A stretch of 64,000 bases of DNA from Brevundimonas sp. G8 (GTDB taxonomy: Bacteria > Pseudomonadota > Alphaproteobacteria > Caulobacterales > Caulobacteraceae): positions 1,745,604 to 1,809,603 of the forward strand of contig NZ_LR732816.1 of assembly GCF_902506205.1 (NCBI RefSeq), read 5' to 3'. A program made the position numbers and the translations under genes. Shown one piece after another: positions 19,711 to 29,705 of the stretch (its first letter is position 1; each line of letters begins with the position of its first letter). The notes under the pieces are model-generated. The model worked only from the letters and a program-made list of their open reading frames with translations. It did not search any database and was not told where the DNA came from.

Positions 19711-21642
19711 ATGAATATCGTCGTCGCTCTTGGACTGATCATCACATTCGCAACCGGCGTGCCGGTGCTGATGCAGATCCTCAAACACCATCCGCGCGGA
19801 CTGATCATTCTGTTCTTCGCCGAGATGTGGGAGCGTTTCTCCTACTACGGCATGCGCGGCATCCTGATTTTCTTCCTGACGCAGCACTTCCTGTTCGACG
19901 ACACGATGGCGGGGTCGACCTACGGCTCCTACACCTCGCTGGTCTATCTGCTGCCCCTGCTGGGCGGCATCATGGCGGACCGGTTCATCGGCACGCGCAA
20001 GGCTGTCGCCTTCGGCGCCCTGTTGCTGGTCGCCGGTCACGGCATGATGGCCTTCGAGGGGCGTCCGGCGACGGAAACCCTGACCTACGCCGGTCAGACC
20101 TATCAGATCGACGCCGAAGGGCGTGGCGCGGCCCGCGAAGTCGCCATCGTCATCGATGGCCAGAAATACAGCTTCGAACCCGCCGAAAACGGCATCGCCA
20201 TTCAGAACCTGCCGGCGACCTCGACCCTGCCTGCTGTGATTCCGACCGCTGACTACAAGATCGAAACCACCCGCGACATGGCGGGCGTGAACGTCTTCTA
20301 TCTGGCGATTTCGCTGATCATCATGGGCGTCGGCTTCCTGAAGCCGAACATCTCGACCATCGTCGGACAGCTTTATCCGCAGGGCGATCCCCGGCGTGAT
20401 TCCGGCTTTACCCTCTACTATTACGGCATCAATCTCGGGGCCTTCTGGGCGGCGGTGCTTTGCGGCCTTCTGGGGCAGACCATCGGCTGGTGGGCGGGCT
20501 TCGGCCTGGCTGGCATTGGCATGGCGCTGGGCTGGGTCGTCTTCATGCTTGGCAAGCCGCTGCTGCAAGGCAAGGGCGAGCCTCCGGCCGACGCCAATCT
20601 GAAGAAACCCATGCTGGGGCCGATCAACCGCGAATGGTCGATCTATCTGCTCAGCATCCTGGGCGTGGGCATCGTCTGGTTCATGGTCCAGCGTAATGCG
20701 CTGGTCGGTTGGGTTCTGGGCGCCGCGACCGTCGCTTCGTTGCTGTTCATCCTCTACGTGATCGTCAAGGTCTGCGAGAGCAAGGCGCAGCGCGAGCGGA
20801 TGATGCTGGCGATGGTGCTGATCTTTGGATCGGTGGTCTTCTTCACCCTGTTCGAACAGGCCGGCACGTCGCTGAACCTGTTCGCCGATCGTAACGTGGA
20901 CCTGAGCATCACCCCGCAGGCCTTCCAGTTCCTGGGCGTCACGGTGGGAACGCCGGCCCAGTTGGCCGCCGCCGGCATCACGCCAAGCGGCTTCTGGATC
21001 GACGCGACGATCACCGCCGCCCAGACCCAGTCGTTCAACGCCGGCTTCATCCTGATCTTCGCGCCCATCATGGCCGCGATCTGGGCCTTCCTGGCCAAGC
21101 GCAAGCTGGATCCCAATCCGACAATGAAGTTCGGCCTGGGCCTGCTTCAGGTCGGTCTGGGCTTCATGATCGTGGTGTGGGGCGCTGGCATGGCCAACTC
21201 AGCCTTCCAGATGCCGCTGCTGCTTCTGGGCCTGCTCTATCTGTTCCACACCACGGGTGAACTGTTCCTGTCGCCGGTGGGCCTGTCGGAAATCACCAAA
21301 CTGTCGATGGCCAAGGTGGTCAGTTTCATGATGGCGGTCTGGTTCCTGGCCAGCTCCATCGCTCAATACGTCGGTGGCTGGATCGCCGGCCTGGCGGGCA
21401 CGGAGACCGTGGGCGGCCAGGTGCTGAACCCCGGACTGGCGCTGCGGACCTCGCTTGAGGTGTTCAGCATGCTGGGGCTTTGGGGCATGGGCATCGGCGT
21501 GGCCTTCATCGTCATCAGCTTCTTCATCAAGGGCTGGTCGCATGGGGCGAACGACAGCGGCGATCATCCTGGACCGTCGTTGAGCGATCGGGGCCAGGAG
21601 GATGGCAACATCGCTGCGCCGCGGACCTCCACCGTCGGCTGA
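19711..21642 (+). CDS. POT/PTR2-family proton-coupled peptide transporter
   Basis: Inner-membrane symporter for di- and tripeptides; 643 residues with 12 or more hydrophobic segments. The family signature FAEMWERFSYYGMRG (ExxERFxYYG) lies in TM1, and GVGFLKPNIS in TM4-5. Unusual are two long polar inserts, one after TM3 (about residues 112-180, beta-rich) and one near residues 395-430. These occur in related alphaproteobacterial members. The gene has no operon partner; the terminator at 21664 follows. Confidence 0.9.
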   Translation: MNIVVALGLIITFATGVPVLMQILKHHPRGLIILFFAEMWERFSYYGMRGILIFFLTQHFLFDDTMAGSTYGSYTSLVYLLPLLGGIMADRFIGTRKAVAFGALLLVAGHGMMAFEGRPATETLTYAGQTYQIDAEGRGAAREVAIVIDGQKYSFEPAENGIAIQNLPATSTLPAVIPTADYKIETTRDMAGVNVFYLAISLIIMGVGFLKPNISTIVGQLYPQGDPRRDSGFTLYYYGINLGAFWAAVLCGLLGQTIGWWAGFGLAGIGMALGWVVFMLGKPLLQGKGEPPADANLKKPMLGPINREWSIYLLSILGVGIVWFMVQRNALVGWVLGAATVASLLFILYVIVKVCESKAQRERMMLAMVLIFGSVVFFTLFEQAGTSLNLFADRNVDLSITPQAFQFLGVTVGTPAQLAAAGITPSGFWIDATITAAQTQSFNAGFILIFAPIMAAIWAFLAKRKLDPNPTMKFGLGLLQVGLGFMIVVWGAGMANSAFQMPLLLLGLLYLFHTTGELFLSPVGLSEITKLSMAKVVSFMMAVWFLASSIAQYVGGWIAGLAGTETVGGQVLNPGLALRTSLEVFSMLGLWGMGIGVAFIVISFFIKGWSHGANDSGDHPGPSLSDRGQEDGNIAAPRTSTVG

Positions 21643-21663
21643 TCCTCGAGTGTCGACATGAAG

Positions 21664-21697
21664 AAGGGCGGCGTCCGCGAGGACGCCGCCCTTTTTT
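21664..21697 (+). terminator. Rho-independent terminator between convergent genes
   Basis: Perfect 13-bp stem AAGGGCGGCGTCC / GGACGCCGCCCTT with loop GCGA, then TTTT. On the minus strand the 3' side is CTTCTTC, so it may also help end the receptor gene's transcript. Confidence 0.9.
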
Positions 21698-21714
21698 CTT
21701 GCTGGGACCGCTGG

Positions 21715-23784
21715 TCAGAAGGTCTTGCGGACGCGCAGCGACACGAAGGTGCGCGGGTCGATGTCGCGGTCTTCGACGAAGGCGACGGTGCGCGGGTCGC
21801 GCGAGGCATAGACCGTGCGGCGGATGGTGAAGTCGTCCCACAGGTTCAACTGGGCGCGGATGGCCAGGGTAGGCGTTGGCTTGTACTCGACGAAGGTCTC
21901 GACATAGCCCGACCCACGCCAGATGCTGACCTGATCGGGACCGTAGGTGGGCTGGCCCAGACGGGGTAGCCAGTTGATTCCCCACTGGGTCTTCCAACTG
22001 GTGATGTCCTGCTGGAAGCCGACATTGGCCTGGCTGGCGCGGACGCCGGAGATCCGCCGATCTTCGCCCGTGGTCGGGTCGGTGACGCTGGTCTTGTTCC
22101 AGTCGTTCTTGAAGGTGAAGCGGCCGCCCGAGATGCCGAACTTGTCCAGCGGGACGGTGACGTTCAACGACAGCTGGTCCAGCGTGCCGTCGCCGATGTT
22201 GCCGACGGCCGACAGGCCCTCCGGCAGGGGCAGGCGGTCGATGACGTCGATGATCTCGTCATGGCGATAGCCGATGGCCACCACGCCCTGGCCCCAGAAA
22301 CGGCGCTCGTAGGTCAGTTCTGAAATCCAGCGCTGCTCAGGCTCCAGATTGACGTTGCCGCCATAGACATTGTTGTCACCCAGGTCGGCCGAGGCGGCGA
22401 AATCGCCGAAGTCGAGCTGGCCCAATTCACGCTCGAAGCGGAAACGCACCTGATTGTCGGCCATCGGCGTCCAAGTCGCCAAGAAGCGCGGCTTGGCGAA
22501 GAAGAAGCTCTTTTCCTGGTCCGCATCGCCCGACTGCTTGATAGTGGAGGCCTCAAGCCGCACGCCGCCTTCCAGCGTCAGCTTGGGGTTCAGCCGCCAG
22601 GTCGCCTTGGAGAAGGCCTCCCCGCGCGTCTCCTCGACCTTTACCGAGGCGCTGGGCAGGTCGACGGGTGCACCGCCGATGGTGAAGCCCTGCTGCACGT
22701 CCAGCATATTGTAGGCCACTTCGCCGCCAGCTTCGAACGTCAGGGCGGCCGAGCGTTCGTGACGCACGAGGGCGCGCAGGATGGTTTCGGACGTATCGCC
22801 CTTCGACGTGAACTGCTGTTCCGGCGTGACCGTCCCGTTCAAGGTCTCGTTGCTGTTGGAGACGTTGTCGGTGTCGCCGAACTCGTGAATGAAGCGGGTT
22901 TCCACCTGCCAGCGCGGGTTCAGGGTGCGCGTCCAGGTCACACCGACCTCGCCGAAATGCTCCTTTTCGCCATAGTCGCTGCGGCGCAGCGAGGTGGGCG
23001 AGCTCAGCTCGGACCAGTTTTGCCAGTCGCTGACGCCATAGCGCGCCGTACTTTCGACCTTGCCGCCGAACAGGGGGCCGGAGTAGTTGCCACGGATCGA
23101 GTTGCTGCCGCCCCAGCCGTCGTTCTCATACCGCTCGTCGCGGATGACCTGGCCCGCGGCATTGGTGCGGATCGAACGGCCGACGCCGTTGGAATCGCTG
23201 GACCCCATACCGTCCGACAGAACGACGCCCCAACTGCGATCCCCATTGCGCGCGGTGAACTGATACGAGCCGCCGTAGATGTCATGGCCGCCTTCGAACA
23301 GCATGGCGTTCCAGGTCAGGATCGACTGGCGGCTGGTGGTGGATTTCAGGACGACGTTCACGACGACCGCATAGCCCTGCATGTCGATGCCGGACGCGCC
23401 GCCGCGAATCAGCTCGATGCGCTCGACCTGGTTGGCCAGGGTGCGGCCCAGGACGTTCGAACCCGAGTCGTTCTTGGACGCCGGGCGGTTGTTGTTGATC
23501 AGGACGTTGCCGACTGCCCCTTCGAACCCACGCGCGCCCGAGCCGTCGTCGATGGAGAAGCCGGGCACCCGGTTGACCATATCCAGAGCGGTGTTGGGGC
23601 GCTGGGTGGCGAAGAAGTCTGGGGTGAAGACCAGTACGCCGCGCTGGCTGGCGTCGGCAAGCGGCGCCTCATTGGTGGGGCCGGTCGGGATCGGAGCTTC
23701 GGCGACTTGCGGTACGTCTCCGGCGAAGGCGGCGCCGGCGGTGAAGAGCAGGGCGGTGCTGGCCAGCAGCAGGGTCTTGGTCAT
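21715..23784 (-). CDS. TonB-dependent outer-membrane receptor
   Basis: A 689-residue outer-membrane beta-barrel with plug domain. The start is the ATG at 23784, behind GAGGGGAA, giving a signal peptide (MTKTLLLASTALLFTAGAAFA). The plug includes VPGFSIDDGSGARGF, VLINNNRPASK and VERIELIRGGAS; the barrel ends in Phe (RVRKTF). A classic TonB box is not obvious in the region after the signal peptide. It is divergent from the GumN-like gene across a region rich in TTACA motifs. The ligand is unknown; such receptors in Caulobacterales often take sugars or metals. Confidence 0.92.
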   Translation of the reverse strand: MTKTLLLASTALLFTAGAAFAGDVPQVAEAPIPTGPTNEAPLADASQRGVLVFTPDFFATQRPNTALDMVNRVPGFSIDDGSGARGFEGAVGNVLINNNRPASKNDSGSNVLGRTLANQVERIELIRGGASGIDMQGYAVVVNVVLKSTTSRQSILTWNAMLFEGGHDIYGGSYQFTARNGDRSWGVVLSDGMGSSDSNGVGRSIRTNAAGQVIRDERYENDGWGGSNSIRGNYSGPLFGGKVESTARYGVSDWQNWSELSSPTSLRRSDYGEKEHFGEVGVTWTRTLNPRWQVETRFIHEFGDTDNVSNSNETLNGTVTPEQQFTSKGDTSETILRALVRHERSAALTFEAGGEVAYNMLDVQQGFTIGGAPVDLPSASVKVEETRGEAFSKATWRLNPKLTLEGGVRLEASTIKQSGDADQEKSFFFAKPRFLATWTPMADNQVRFRFERELGQLDFGDFAASADLGDNNVYGGNVNLEPEQRWISELTYERRFWGQGVVAIGYRHDEIIDVIDRLPLPEGLSAVGNIGDGTLDQLSLNVTVPLDKFGISGGRFTFKNDWNKTSVTDPTTGEDRRISGVRASQANVGFQQDITSWKTQWGINWLPRLGQPTYGPDQVSIWRGSGYVETFVEYKPTPTLAIRAQLNLWDDFTIRRTVYASRDPRTVAFVEDRDIDPRTFVSLRVRKTF

Positions 23785-23877
23785 GGGGTTCCCCTCGGTT
23801 CGTTGGCGAGAGGTGTGCCGATCCGGCGTCTTCATCTCCAGTTACAAGGCGGCAAGGTGGATTAAATCGACGACATA

Positions 23878-23932
23878 ATTACAGGGATTTCATTACACGT
23901 CGGACAGTAAAACATCTTACAGCGATGTAATG
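23878..23932. promoter_or_regulatory. Cluster of TTACA motifs, possible operator
   Basis: The divergent region holds ATTACA at 23878 and 23892, CTTACA ending at 23921, and TGTAAT at 23926; CATTACA (23891-23897) and TGTAATG (23926-23932) are inverted copies. One further GTTACA lies at 23841. The cluster covers the start of the GumN-like gene. A regulator-binding site is inferred from repetition alone. Confidence 0.35.
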
Positions 23933-24868
23933 ATCAGACGCTCATCTTGCCTGTTGTTGTCCCTGCTGGCCGCCGGCGCGCTGGCCGGTCCGGTCTCGGC
24001 CCAGGAGGTTCCGTCCGATGCGGTCGAGGACATCGTCGTCACGGCGCGCCGGATCGAGGGACCGATGTGGGAGGTGCGGCGCGGCGACAGTGTCCTGATC
24101 CTGGTCGGATCGATCGACGGCCTGCCCCGTGACATGGAATGGCGCACCGACGCCCTGGTCTCGGCGGTCGAACGCGCAGATCGGGTGCTGTTCCCGGTGC
24201 AGGGCCAGGCGTCGCTGGCGGATGTCGGGCGACTGCTCTGGCGGATGCGCACCCTGACGCGCCTGCCGGGTGACCGCACCAGTGCGGACTATCTGTCGCC
24301 CGAACTTGAGGCGCGGGTGGAGCAGGTGACGGGCGAGGGCCCCAGCCGCAAGAGCATGCTGATGCTGTCGGCGGACCTGATGGAACATGGCGGCTATGCG
24401 CGTCGGGCGCGGCCGGTGTCGGAGGTGGTGCGTCGCGCCGCCCGGACCAACCGCACCCCGGCCGAGCCTGTCGGCGTCTTTCGCGGCGACGAGATGGTCG
24501 ACAAGATCCTGACCACGCCGCCCGAGGCCTATATGGACTGCATCACGGCGGCAGTGACGGCGGCGGAGGCGCATCCCGAAGAAGCCGCGCAGCGGGCCGA
24601 GGCTTGGCGCCTGCGGCGTGTGCCCGCCGTATTGGCTTCGTCGTTGGATCAGGCGACCAACGCCTGTTCCTACTGGGCGGTGATGGGGCAAGGCGAGACG
24701 CTGCGCGACATCTGGAACACGGCGGTGGACGAGGCCCTGGCCGAGACCGGCGTCACGGTCGCCATCGCGCCCTTGCGGTTGCTGGCCGAACCAGGCGGCA
24801 TGCTGGATCGTCTGGAGGCGAACGGGCTGGAACCGCTGGGTCCCGAATGGCGTCCGTCCGCCCCCTGA
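23930..24868 (+). CDS. TraB/GumN-like secreted protein
   Basis: A 312-residue protein with a signal peptide (MIRRSSCLLLSLLAAGALAGPVSAQE). The region PMWEVRRGDSVLILVGSIDGLP matches the opening of TraB/GumN proteins, where WxV..G...YLLGSIH is typical; here the usual His is replaced by Asp. Members have been discussed as metalloprotease-like envelope proteins. The ATG at 23930 is itself inside an inverted repeat. Divergent from the TonB receptor gene, with which it may be co-regulated. Catalytic competence is doubtful given the His loss. Confidence 0.75.
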   Translation: MIRRSSCLLLSLLAAGALAGPVSAQEVPSDAVEDIVVTARRIEGPMWEVRRGDSVLILVGSIDGLPRDMEWRTDALVSAVERADRVLFPVQGQASLADVGRLLWRMRTLTRLPGDRTSADYLSPELEARVEQVTGEGPSRKSMLMLSADLMEHGGYARRARPVSEVVRRAARTNRTPAEPVGVFRGDEMVDKILTTPPEAYMDCITAAVTAAEAHPEEAAQRAEAWRLRRVPAVLASSLDQATNACSYWAVMGQGETLRDIWNTAVDEALAETGVTVAIAPLRLLAEPGGMLDRLEANGLEPLGPEWRPSAP

Positions 24869-24875
24869 CGAGGCC

Positions 24876-25181
24876 TTAGTTAGCGGGAGCCGGCGCGCGT
24901 TCCGGCACGGCGTCACGCGCAGCGTCGCCGATGTTGTCGGCGGCGTTGCCGACGCTCTCGGCCGCGCCGGCGACGGCGTTGGACTCGATCGCGTCGTTGC
25001 GGTTCATGTTCATCAGGAAATAGCCGATCACCAGCACGGCCAGCAGGCCGATGATCAGGGCGACGATGGCGCCCATGCCACTGCCGCTGCGACGCTCGAC
25101 GACGGTCGTGGGGGCGGCGGTGGTTTCGGTGATGCGTTCAACCCGGCCATCGGGATGTTGGATTTCACGTTCGGTCGGCAT
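24876..25181 (-). CDS. Small single-span membrane protein
   Basis: A 101-residue protein. Polar N terminus (MPTEREIQHPDGRVERITET), one membrane segment GMGAIVALIIGLLAVLVIGYF, and an Ala/Asp-rich C terminus (SVGNAADNIGDAARDAVPE) expected in the periplasm. Start at the ATG at 25181, after an AGAGG ribosome-binding site. It is 60 bases downstream of tldD on the same strand and convergent with the GumN-like gene. Function unknown. Confidence 0.7.
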   Translation of the reverse strand: MPTEREIQHPDGRVERITETTAAPTTVVERRSGSGMGAIVALIIGLLAVLVIGYFLMNMNRNDAIESNAVAGAAESVGNAADNIGDAARDAVPERAPAPAN

Positions 25182-25240
25182 GGTGTTTCCTCTCTGTGGT
25201 GGCGAGGAAACCCGCCCTGAGCGGATACGGTTCCGCTGGG

Positions 25241-26671
25241 TCAGACCGCCGTTCCGCCAACGGTCAAGCCGCCGATTTTGAGCGACGGCTGACCGATACC
25301 TACCGGCACGCCCTGTCCGGCCTTGCCGCAAACGCCGACGCCGGGATCAAAGGCGAAGTCGTCGCCGACCATCTGGATTTTGGTCAGGGCCGTGGCGCCG
25401 TCGCCGATCAGGGTGGCGCCGCGGACGGGTGCGGTGATGACCCCATCTTCGATCAGATAGGCCTCGTTGCACTGGAACACGAACTTGCCGTTGGTGATGT
25501 CCACTTGGCCGCCCGAGAAGTTGGCGGCGTAAAGGCCACGCTTCGTATTGGCGATCATGTCGGCCTTGGAGTCCTTGCCGCCTTCCATGAATGTGTTGGT
25601 CATGCGCGGCATGGGCATGTGGGCGAAGGACTGGCGACGGCCGTTGCCGGTCGCGACCACGCCCATCTGACGCGCCGAGAGCCGATCGTGCATCAGCCCG
25701 ACCATGATGCCGTCCTCGATCAGGACGGTGCGCGAGGTCGGGGTGCCCTCGTCGTCGATGGACAGCGACCCGCGCCGCCCGGCGACAGAGCCGTCATCGA
25801 CCACGGTGACGCCGGGAGCAGCGACGCGCTTGCCCATCATGCCGTTGAAGACGGACGAACCCTTCCTGTGGAAGTCGCCCTCGAAGCCATGGCCGATGGC
25901 CTCATGCAGCAGGACGCCGGGCCAGCCGGCGCCCAGGACCACGTCCATCTCACCCGCCGGACAATCGATGGCGTCCAGATTGACCAGGGCCTGACGCAGG
26001 GCCTCGTCCACCTGGGCCTGCCAGCGTTCGGGGGCGACCCAGGCCTCGAACCCGGCCCGACCACCGGCGCCGGACGAGGCGCTCTCGCGCTTGCCGTTCT
26101 GCTCGACGGTGACGGCGACGTTCAGCCGGACCAGGGGGCGGACATCGCGTACGGCCCGCTCGTCGGCGCGCAGGATTTCGATGGTGCGGCGCTCGCCTAC
26201 CAGCGAGGCCGAGACCTGGACCACGCGCGGATCGCGGGCGCGGGCCCAGGCGTCGATCTCGGCCAGCAGGGCGATCTTGTCGGAGAAGGCAGGCGAGGCG
26301 AGGGGATCGACCTCGCCATACAGTTTCTGATTGGTGGCGCGCGGCCCCTCGGCGACCAGAGCGGCGTGGCCCTGTTTGGCAAGCGCGGCGCTGTCGGCGG
26401 CGCGGCGGAGGGCGGCGGCCGAGATCTCGTTGGCGTGGGCGTATCCGGCGGTCTCGCCCGCCACGACCCGCAGGCCGAAGCCCTCGGTGGCGTCATAGGC
26501 GGCGGACTTCAGCCGGCCGTCGTCGAACACCAGGCTCTCGCTCTCGGACCGTTCCAGGAACAGCTCGCCGTCGTCGGCGCCGGCCAGGGCCGTTTTCAGG
26601 ATCGACAAGGCTTCGTCGGTATCGACGCCGGCGGCGTCGAGGATGGGCGGCGGGGAGGCGTGAACGGTCAT
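25241..26671 (-). CDS. tldD: Metalloprotease TldD
   Basis: Subunit of the TldD/TldE metalloprotease, which in E. coli matures microcin B17 and degrades CcdA. 476 residues; the zinc site is HEAIGHGFEGD near residue 270, and the N-terminal region carries the substrate-loop sequence FGLRVVAGETAGYAHAN. The C terminus has FVFQCNEAYLIEDG. The partner tldE (pmbA) is not in the window, as is usual because the two genes are often apart. High certainty on family. Confidence 0.95.
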   Translation of the reverse strand: MTVHASPPPILDAAGVDTDEALSILKTALAGADDGELFLERSESESLVFDDGRLKSAAYDATEGFGLRVVAGETAGYAHANEISAAALRRAADSAALAKQGHAALVAEGPRATNQKLYGEVDPLASPAFSDKIALLAEIDAWARARDPRVVQVSASLVGERRTIEILRADERAVRDVRPLVRLNVAVTVEQNGKRESASSGAGGRAGFEAWVAPERWQAQVDEALRQALVNLDAIDCPAGEMDVVLGAGWPGVLLHEAIGHGFEGDFHRKGSSVFNGMMGKRVAAPGVTVVDDGSVAGRRGSLSIDDEGTPTSRTVLIEDGIMVGLMHDRLSARQMGVVATGNGRRQSFAHMPMPRMTNTFMEGGKDSKADMIANTKRGLYAANFSGGQVDITNGKFVFQCNEAYLIEDGVITAPVRGATLIGDGATALTKIQMVGDDFAFDPGVGVCGKAGQGVPVGIGQPSLKIGGLTVGGTAV

Positions 26672-26731
26672 GGCCTGTAGGTAGGGGCTGCAGGCCGTTT
26701 CGTCACCTGCGAAGGCGCGCGATCTTTCGGA

Positions 26732-27802
26732 TCAGTCCAGCGGTTGAGGCCGGGTTACGACCGGGGCGTCCGGATCGCTGGCGCTGGGACGCGCCGCGGT
26801 CGGAGGCGGTGTGGACGGCACGACCACTAGCGGCTCTGTCTGAACCGTCGGTGCGGGCGTGGGCGTAGGCGTGACGGGCTGAGCAGCGGCTGGCGCCGGT
26901 TCGCGCGGCGCAACGGTCGCCGGGCGAGGTTGAGCTGTCGGGGTGGTCGTCGTCGTCGGCGGCGTGGTGCGGGCGGCCGGGGTCGGCGCGGTCTGCGCCT
27001 GGACGGGGGCCGGGGCGGGTGCGGCTGTCGCTGGCGTCGGCGTTTCAGCCTGAACGACGGGGGCTGCCCCGGTCGGGACCGTGTCGGCCGGCGGCGTGGT
27101 CAGCGGCGCCTCGGGGGCCACGGCGGCGGTCGTCGCAGGGGCGGGCGTGGAGGCCGGACGCGTGGCGAACCAGGCGCCGCCGCCGATCACCAGCAGGGCG
27201 GCGACGCCCGCGCCGACATAGAGTGGCAGGCGCGAGGGCTTGGCCGGCGCGCGGGCGAAGCTGGGCGTCACTTGGGGCGCAGACGCTTCCACAACAGGTT
27301 TCGAAGCGACGGGCGGCGCGACGACGGGTTTGGCCGCGACTGGCGCCGTCTCTGCCGGCTTCGGCGTGGGGGCAGGCGCGGCCTGCGGCGTCGGCAGCGG
27401 ACGCACGGTCAGGTCGGCGTCGGGCAATGGCGCGGCTTGCGGCGCGGGCTGTGGCGTTGCTGGCTGGGGCGTCGTCGCCTGGGCCGGACGCGCGGTCGGG
27501 ATCAGTGATCCGCCCAGGATGCTTGCGGTCTGCGGACGCGGCGGCCTGGGCTGCGCGGGCGCTCGGTTCGGAGCCGCCACCTGCCTCTTGGCGGGCGCCA
27601 CGCCGGATGCCAGGCTCTGCGTCTGGATCGAGGCTTGCTGCTGTTGCGGCGAGGGCTTGCGCGGCGGCGGATTGGGGATGCGGTCCAGCGGATTGGGCGC
27701 GACCGGCACCGGCCCGACGTGGAAGGTCGTCGCGGGCATGCGTCCCCACGTCACCGGCTTGCGGGCAAAGGGCTCGGGCGGGGTCTTCTGATCGTCGGAC
27801 AT
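26732..27802 (-). CDS. Proline/alanine-rich single-span membrane protein
   Basis: A 356-residue protein of low complexity. A Pro/Ala/Gln-rich N-terminal half is followed by one membrane segment (LPLYVGAGVAALLVIGGGAWF, near residue 205) and a Pro/Thr/Ala-rich C-terminal half including a run of threonines. Starts at the ATG at 27802, behind GGAATAG. The layout resembles TonB-like or periplasmic-spanning linkers, but no conserved end domain is seen. Function not assigned. Confidence 0.65.
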   Translation of the reverse strand: MSDDQKTPPEPFARKPVTWGRMPATTFHVGPVPVAPNPLDRIPNPPPRKPSPQQQQASIQTQSLASGVAPAKRQVAAPNRAPAQPRPPRPQTASILGGSLIPTARPAQATTPQPATPQPAPQAAPLPDADLTVRPLPTPQAAPAPTPKPAETAPVAAKPVVAPPVASKPVVEASAPQVTPSFARAPAKPSRLPLYVGAGVAALLVIGGGAWFATRPASTPAPATTAAVAPEAPLTTPPADTVPTGAAPVVQAETPTPATAAPAPAPVQAQTAPTPAARTTPPTTTTTPTAQPRPATVAPREPAPAAAQPVTPTPTPAPTVQTEPLVVVPSTPPPTAARPSASDPDAPVVTRPQPLD

Positions 27803-27843
27803 TCTATTCCATTCGCTGGCGATCTGGCCCGTTTCGTGACGGA

Positions 27844-28611
27844 TCAGTTCTTGAGCCGATAGCCGGTCTTGAACATCCACATGACGATGGCAAGGCAGAC
27901 GGCGAAGAAGCCCAGGGTGGCCGCCACGCTGATCCCGATCGCGACATCGCCCTGACCGTAGAAGGCCCAGCGGAAGCCCGAGATCAGATAGACCACCGGA
28001 TTGAACAGGGTCACCGTGCGCCAGCCGTCGGGCAGCATGTCGATGGAATAGAAGGCGCCGCCCAGGAAGGTCAGGGGCGTGACGACCAGCATCGGGATCA
28101 TCTGAAGCTGCTCGAACCCATTGGCCCAGACCCCGATGATGAAGCCGAACAGGCTGAAGGTCACCGAGATCAGGATCAAAAAGGCCATCATCCAGAACGG
28201 ATGCAGGATCTGCAGCGGCACGAAGAACGCCGCCGTCGCCAGGATGATCAGCCCCAGCACCGCTGACTTGGTCGCCGCCGCCCCGACATAGGCCAGCACG
28301 ATCTCAAGCGACGACACCGGCGCGGACAGGATCTCGTAGATGGTGCCCGTGAACTTGGGGAAATAGATGCCGAAAGAGGCGTTGAAGATCGACTGGGTGA
28401 ACAGGCTGAGCATGATCAGGCCGGGCACGATGAAGGCGCCGTAGGGCACGCCGTCCACCTCCTGCATCCGGCTGCCGATGGCGCCGCCGAAGACGACGAA
28501 ATACAGGGCCGTGGTGATGACGGGCGTGACCACGCTCTGCCACAGGGTGCGCAGGGCGCGCGCCATCTCGAAGCGATAGATGGCCCAGACACCGAATGCG
28601 TTGAAGGTCAT
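27844..28611 (-). CDS. ABC-2 type transporter permease
   Basis: Membrane subunit (255 residues) with six hydrophobic segments and an ABC-2 pattern: [24 protein letters not shown] at the start, and [17 protein letters not shown] in the C-terminal third. It resembles E. coli YadH. The ATG overlaps the ATPase stop in ATGA, so the two subunits are translationally coupled. The substrate is not known; related systems export drugs, lipids or polysaccharide. Confidence 0.9.
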   Translation of the reverse strand: MTFNAFGVWAIYRFEMARALRTLWQSVVTPVITTALYFVVFGGAIGSRMQEVDGVPYGAFIVPGLIMLSLFTQSIFNASFGIYFPKFTGTIYEILSAPVSSLEIVLAYVGAAATKSAVLGLIILATAAFFVPLQILHPFWMMAFLILISVTFSLFGFIIGVWANGFEQLQMIPMLVVTPLTFLGGAFYSIDMLPDGWRTVTLFNPVVYLISGFRWAFYGQGDVAIGISVAATLGFFAVCLAIVMWMFKTGYRLKN

Positions 28612-29540
28612 GCCGCGGCTCCGTTCTGGTGGACCAGGCTGACGAAGATGTCTTCCAGCGAGCTCTGGCGGGTGTTCAGGTCCTTGAAGCCGATGTTCAG
28701 CGCCTCAAGTCGGCGGATCAGCGACGGCACGCCCGTATCGTCGGCGTTGGCGTCGAAACTATATTCCAACTCGCCCCCGTCGTTCTTCAGCATCAGATCC
28801 CAGTCGGACAGGTCGGCGGGCAGGGCGGCCAGCGGGTCGATCAGGTTCAGCGTCAGGGTCTTCTTGCCCAGCTTCTTCATCAGGGCCGACTTCTCCTCGA
28901 CCAGGATCAGCTCGCCTTTCAGGATCACGCCCACCCGGTCGGCCATCTCCTCGGCCTCCTCGATATAGTGGGTGGTGAGGATGATGGTGACGCCGCGTTC
29001 ACGCAGCTTCCTGACCATAGCCCACATGTCGCGACGCAGTTCGACATCGACCCCGGCGGTGGGTTCGTCCAGGAACAGGATGTCCGGCTCGTGGCTCAGG
29101 GCCTTGGCGATCATCACCCGCCGCTTCATGCCGCCCGACAGGGTCATGATCTTGGCGTCGCGCTTGTCCCACAGCGACAGGTCCTTGAGCACGCTTTCGA
29201 TGAAGGCGGGGTTCGGCGACTTGCCGAACAGGCCCCGGCTGAAGGTGACGGTGGCCAGCACGGTCTCGAAGGCGTCGGTGGTCAGTTCCTGCGGCACCAA
29301 ACCGATCTTGGTCCGGGCGGCGCGGAAGTCCTTCTGGATATCATGGCCGTCGGCGACCACCGTCCCCGTCGTCGGCGTGACGATGCCGCACACGATGGAG
29401 ATCAGGGTGGTCTTGCCGGCGCCGTTCGGACCCAGCAGGGCGAAAATCTCGCCCTTCTCGATTGTCAGGTCGATGCGCTTCAGCGCCTGAAGACCCGACT
29501 TGTAGGTCTTGGTCAGGCCGTCGATCTCGATTACGGGCAT
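28608..29540 (-). CDS. ABC transporter ATP-binding protein
   Basis: A 310-residue ATPase of the YadG/DrrA group. Walker [10 protein letters not shown] (37-45), signature LSGGMKRR, Walker [13 protein letters not shown] and the switch His in [11 protein letters not shown] are all present. The last 75 residues are the extension typical of the DrrA-like group. First gene of a two-gene exporter operon read with the ABC-2 permease. Confidence 0.94.
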   Translation of the reverse strand: MPVIEIDGLTKTYKSGLQALKRIDLTIEKGEIFALLGPNGAGKTTLISIVCGIVTPTTGTVVADGHDIQKDFRAARTKIGLVPQELTTDAFETVLATVTFSRGLFGKSPNPAFIESVLKDLSLWDKRDAKIMTLSGGMKRRVMIAKALSHEPDILFLDEPTAGVDVELRRDMWAMVRKLRERGVTIILTTHYIEEAEEMADRVGVILKGELILVEEKSALMKKLGKKTLTLNLIDPLAALPADLSDWDLMLKNDGGELEYSFDANADDTGVPSLIRRLEALNIGFKDLNTRQSSLEDIFVSLVHQNGAAA

Positions 29541-29705
29541 GGGCGTTCCTTTCCGGCGGCGCGGCGGCGCCGGCCGGGGTGTGGCGGCAATATGGCGTGC
29601 CTGACGGCCGACTCAAGGGGCGCGCGCGACTCCGAGCGGCGCCAAGTCGTTGTTAACCGGATTGCCGCACGGTGCAGACTGTCCCTTCCGTTGGCGGGAG
29701 CTTTC

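Noticed and set aside
28629..29705. A long upstream extension of the 450-residue protein's frame
   Set aside because: It is antisense to the ABC ATPase with its Walker motifs; the GTG at 29706 with GGGAG is a better start.
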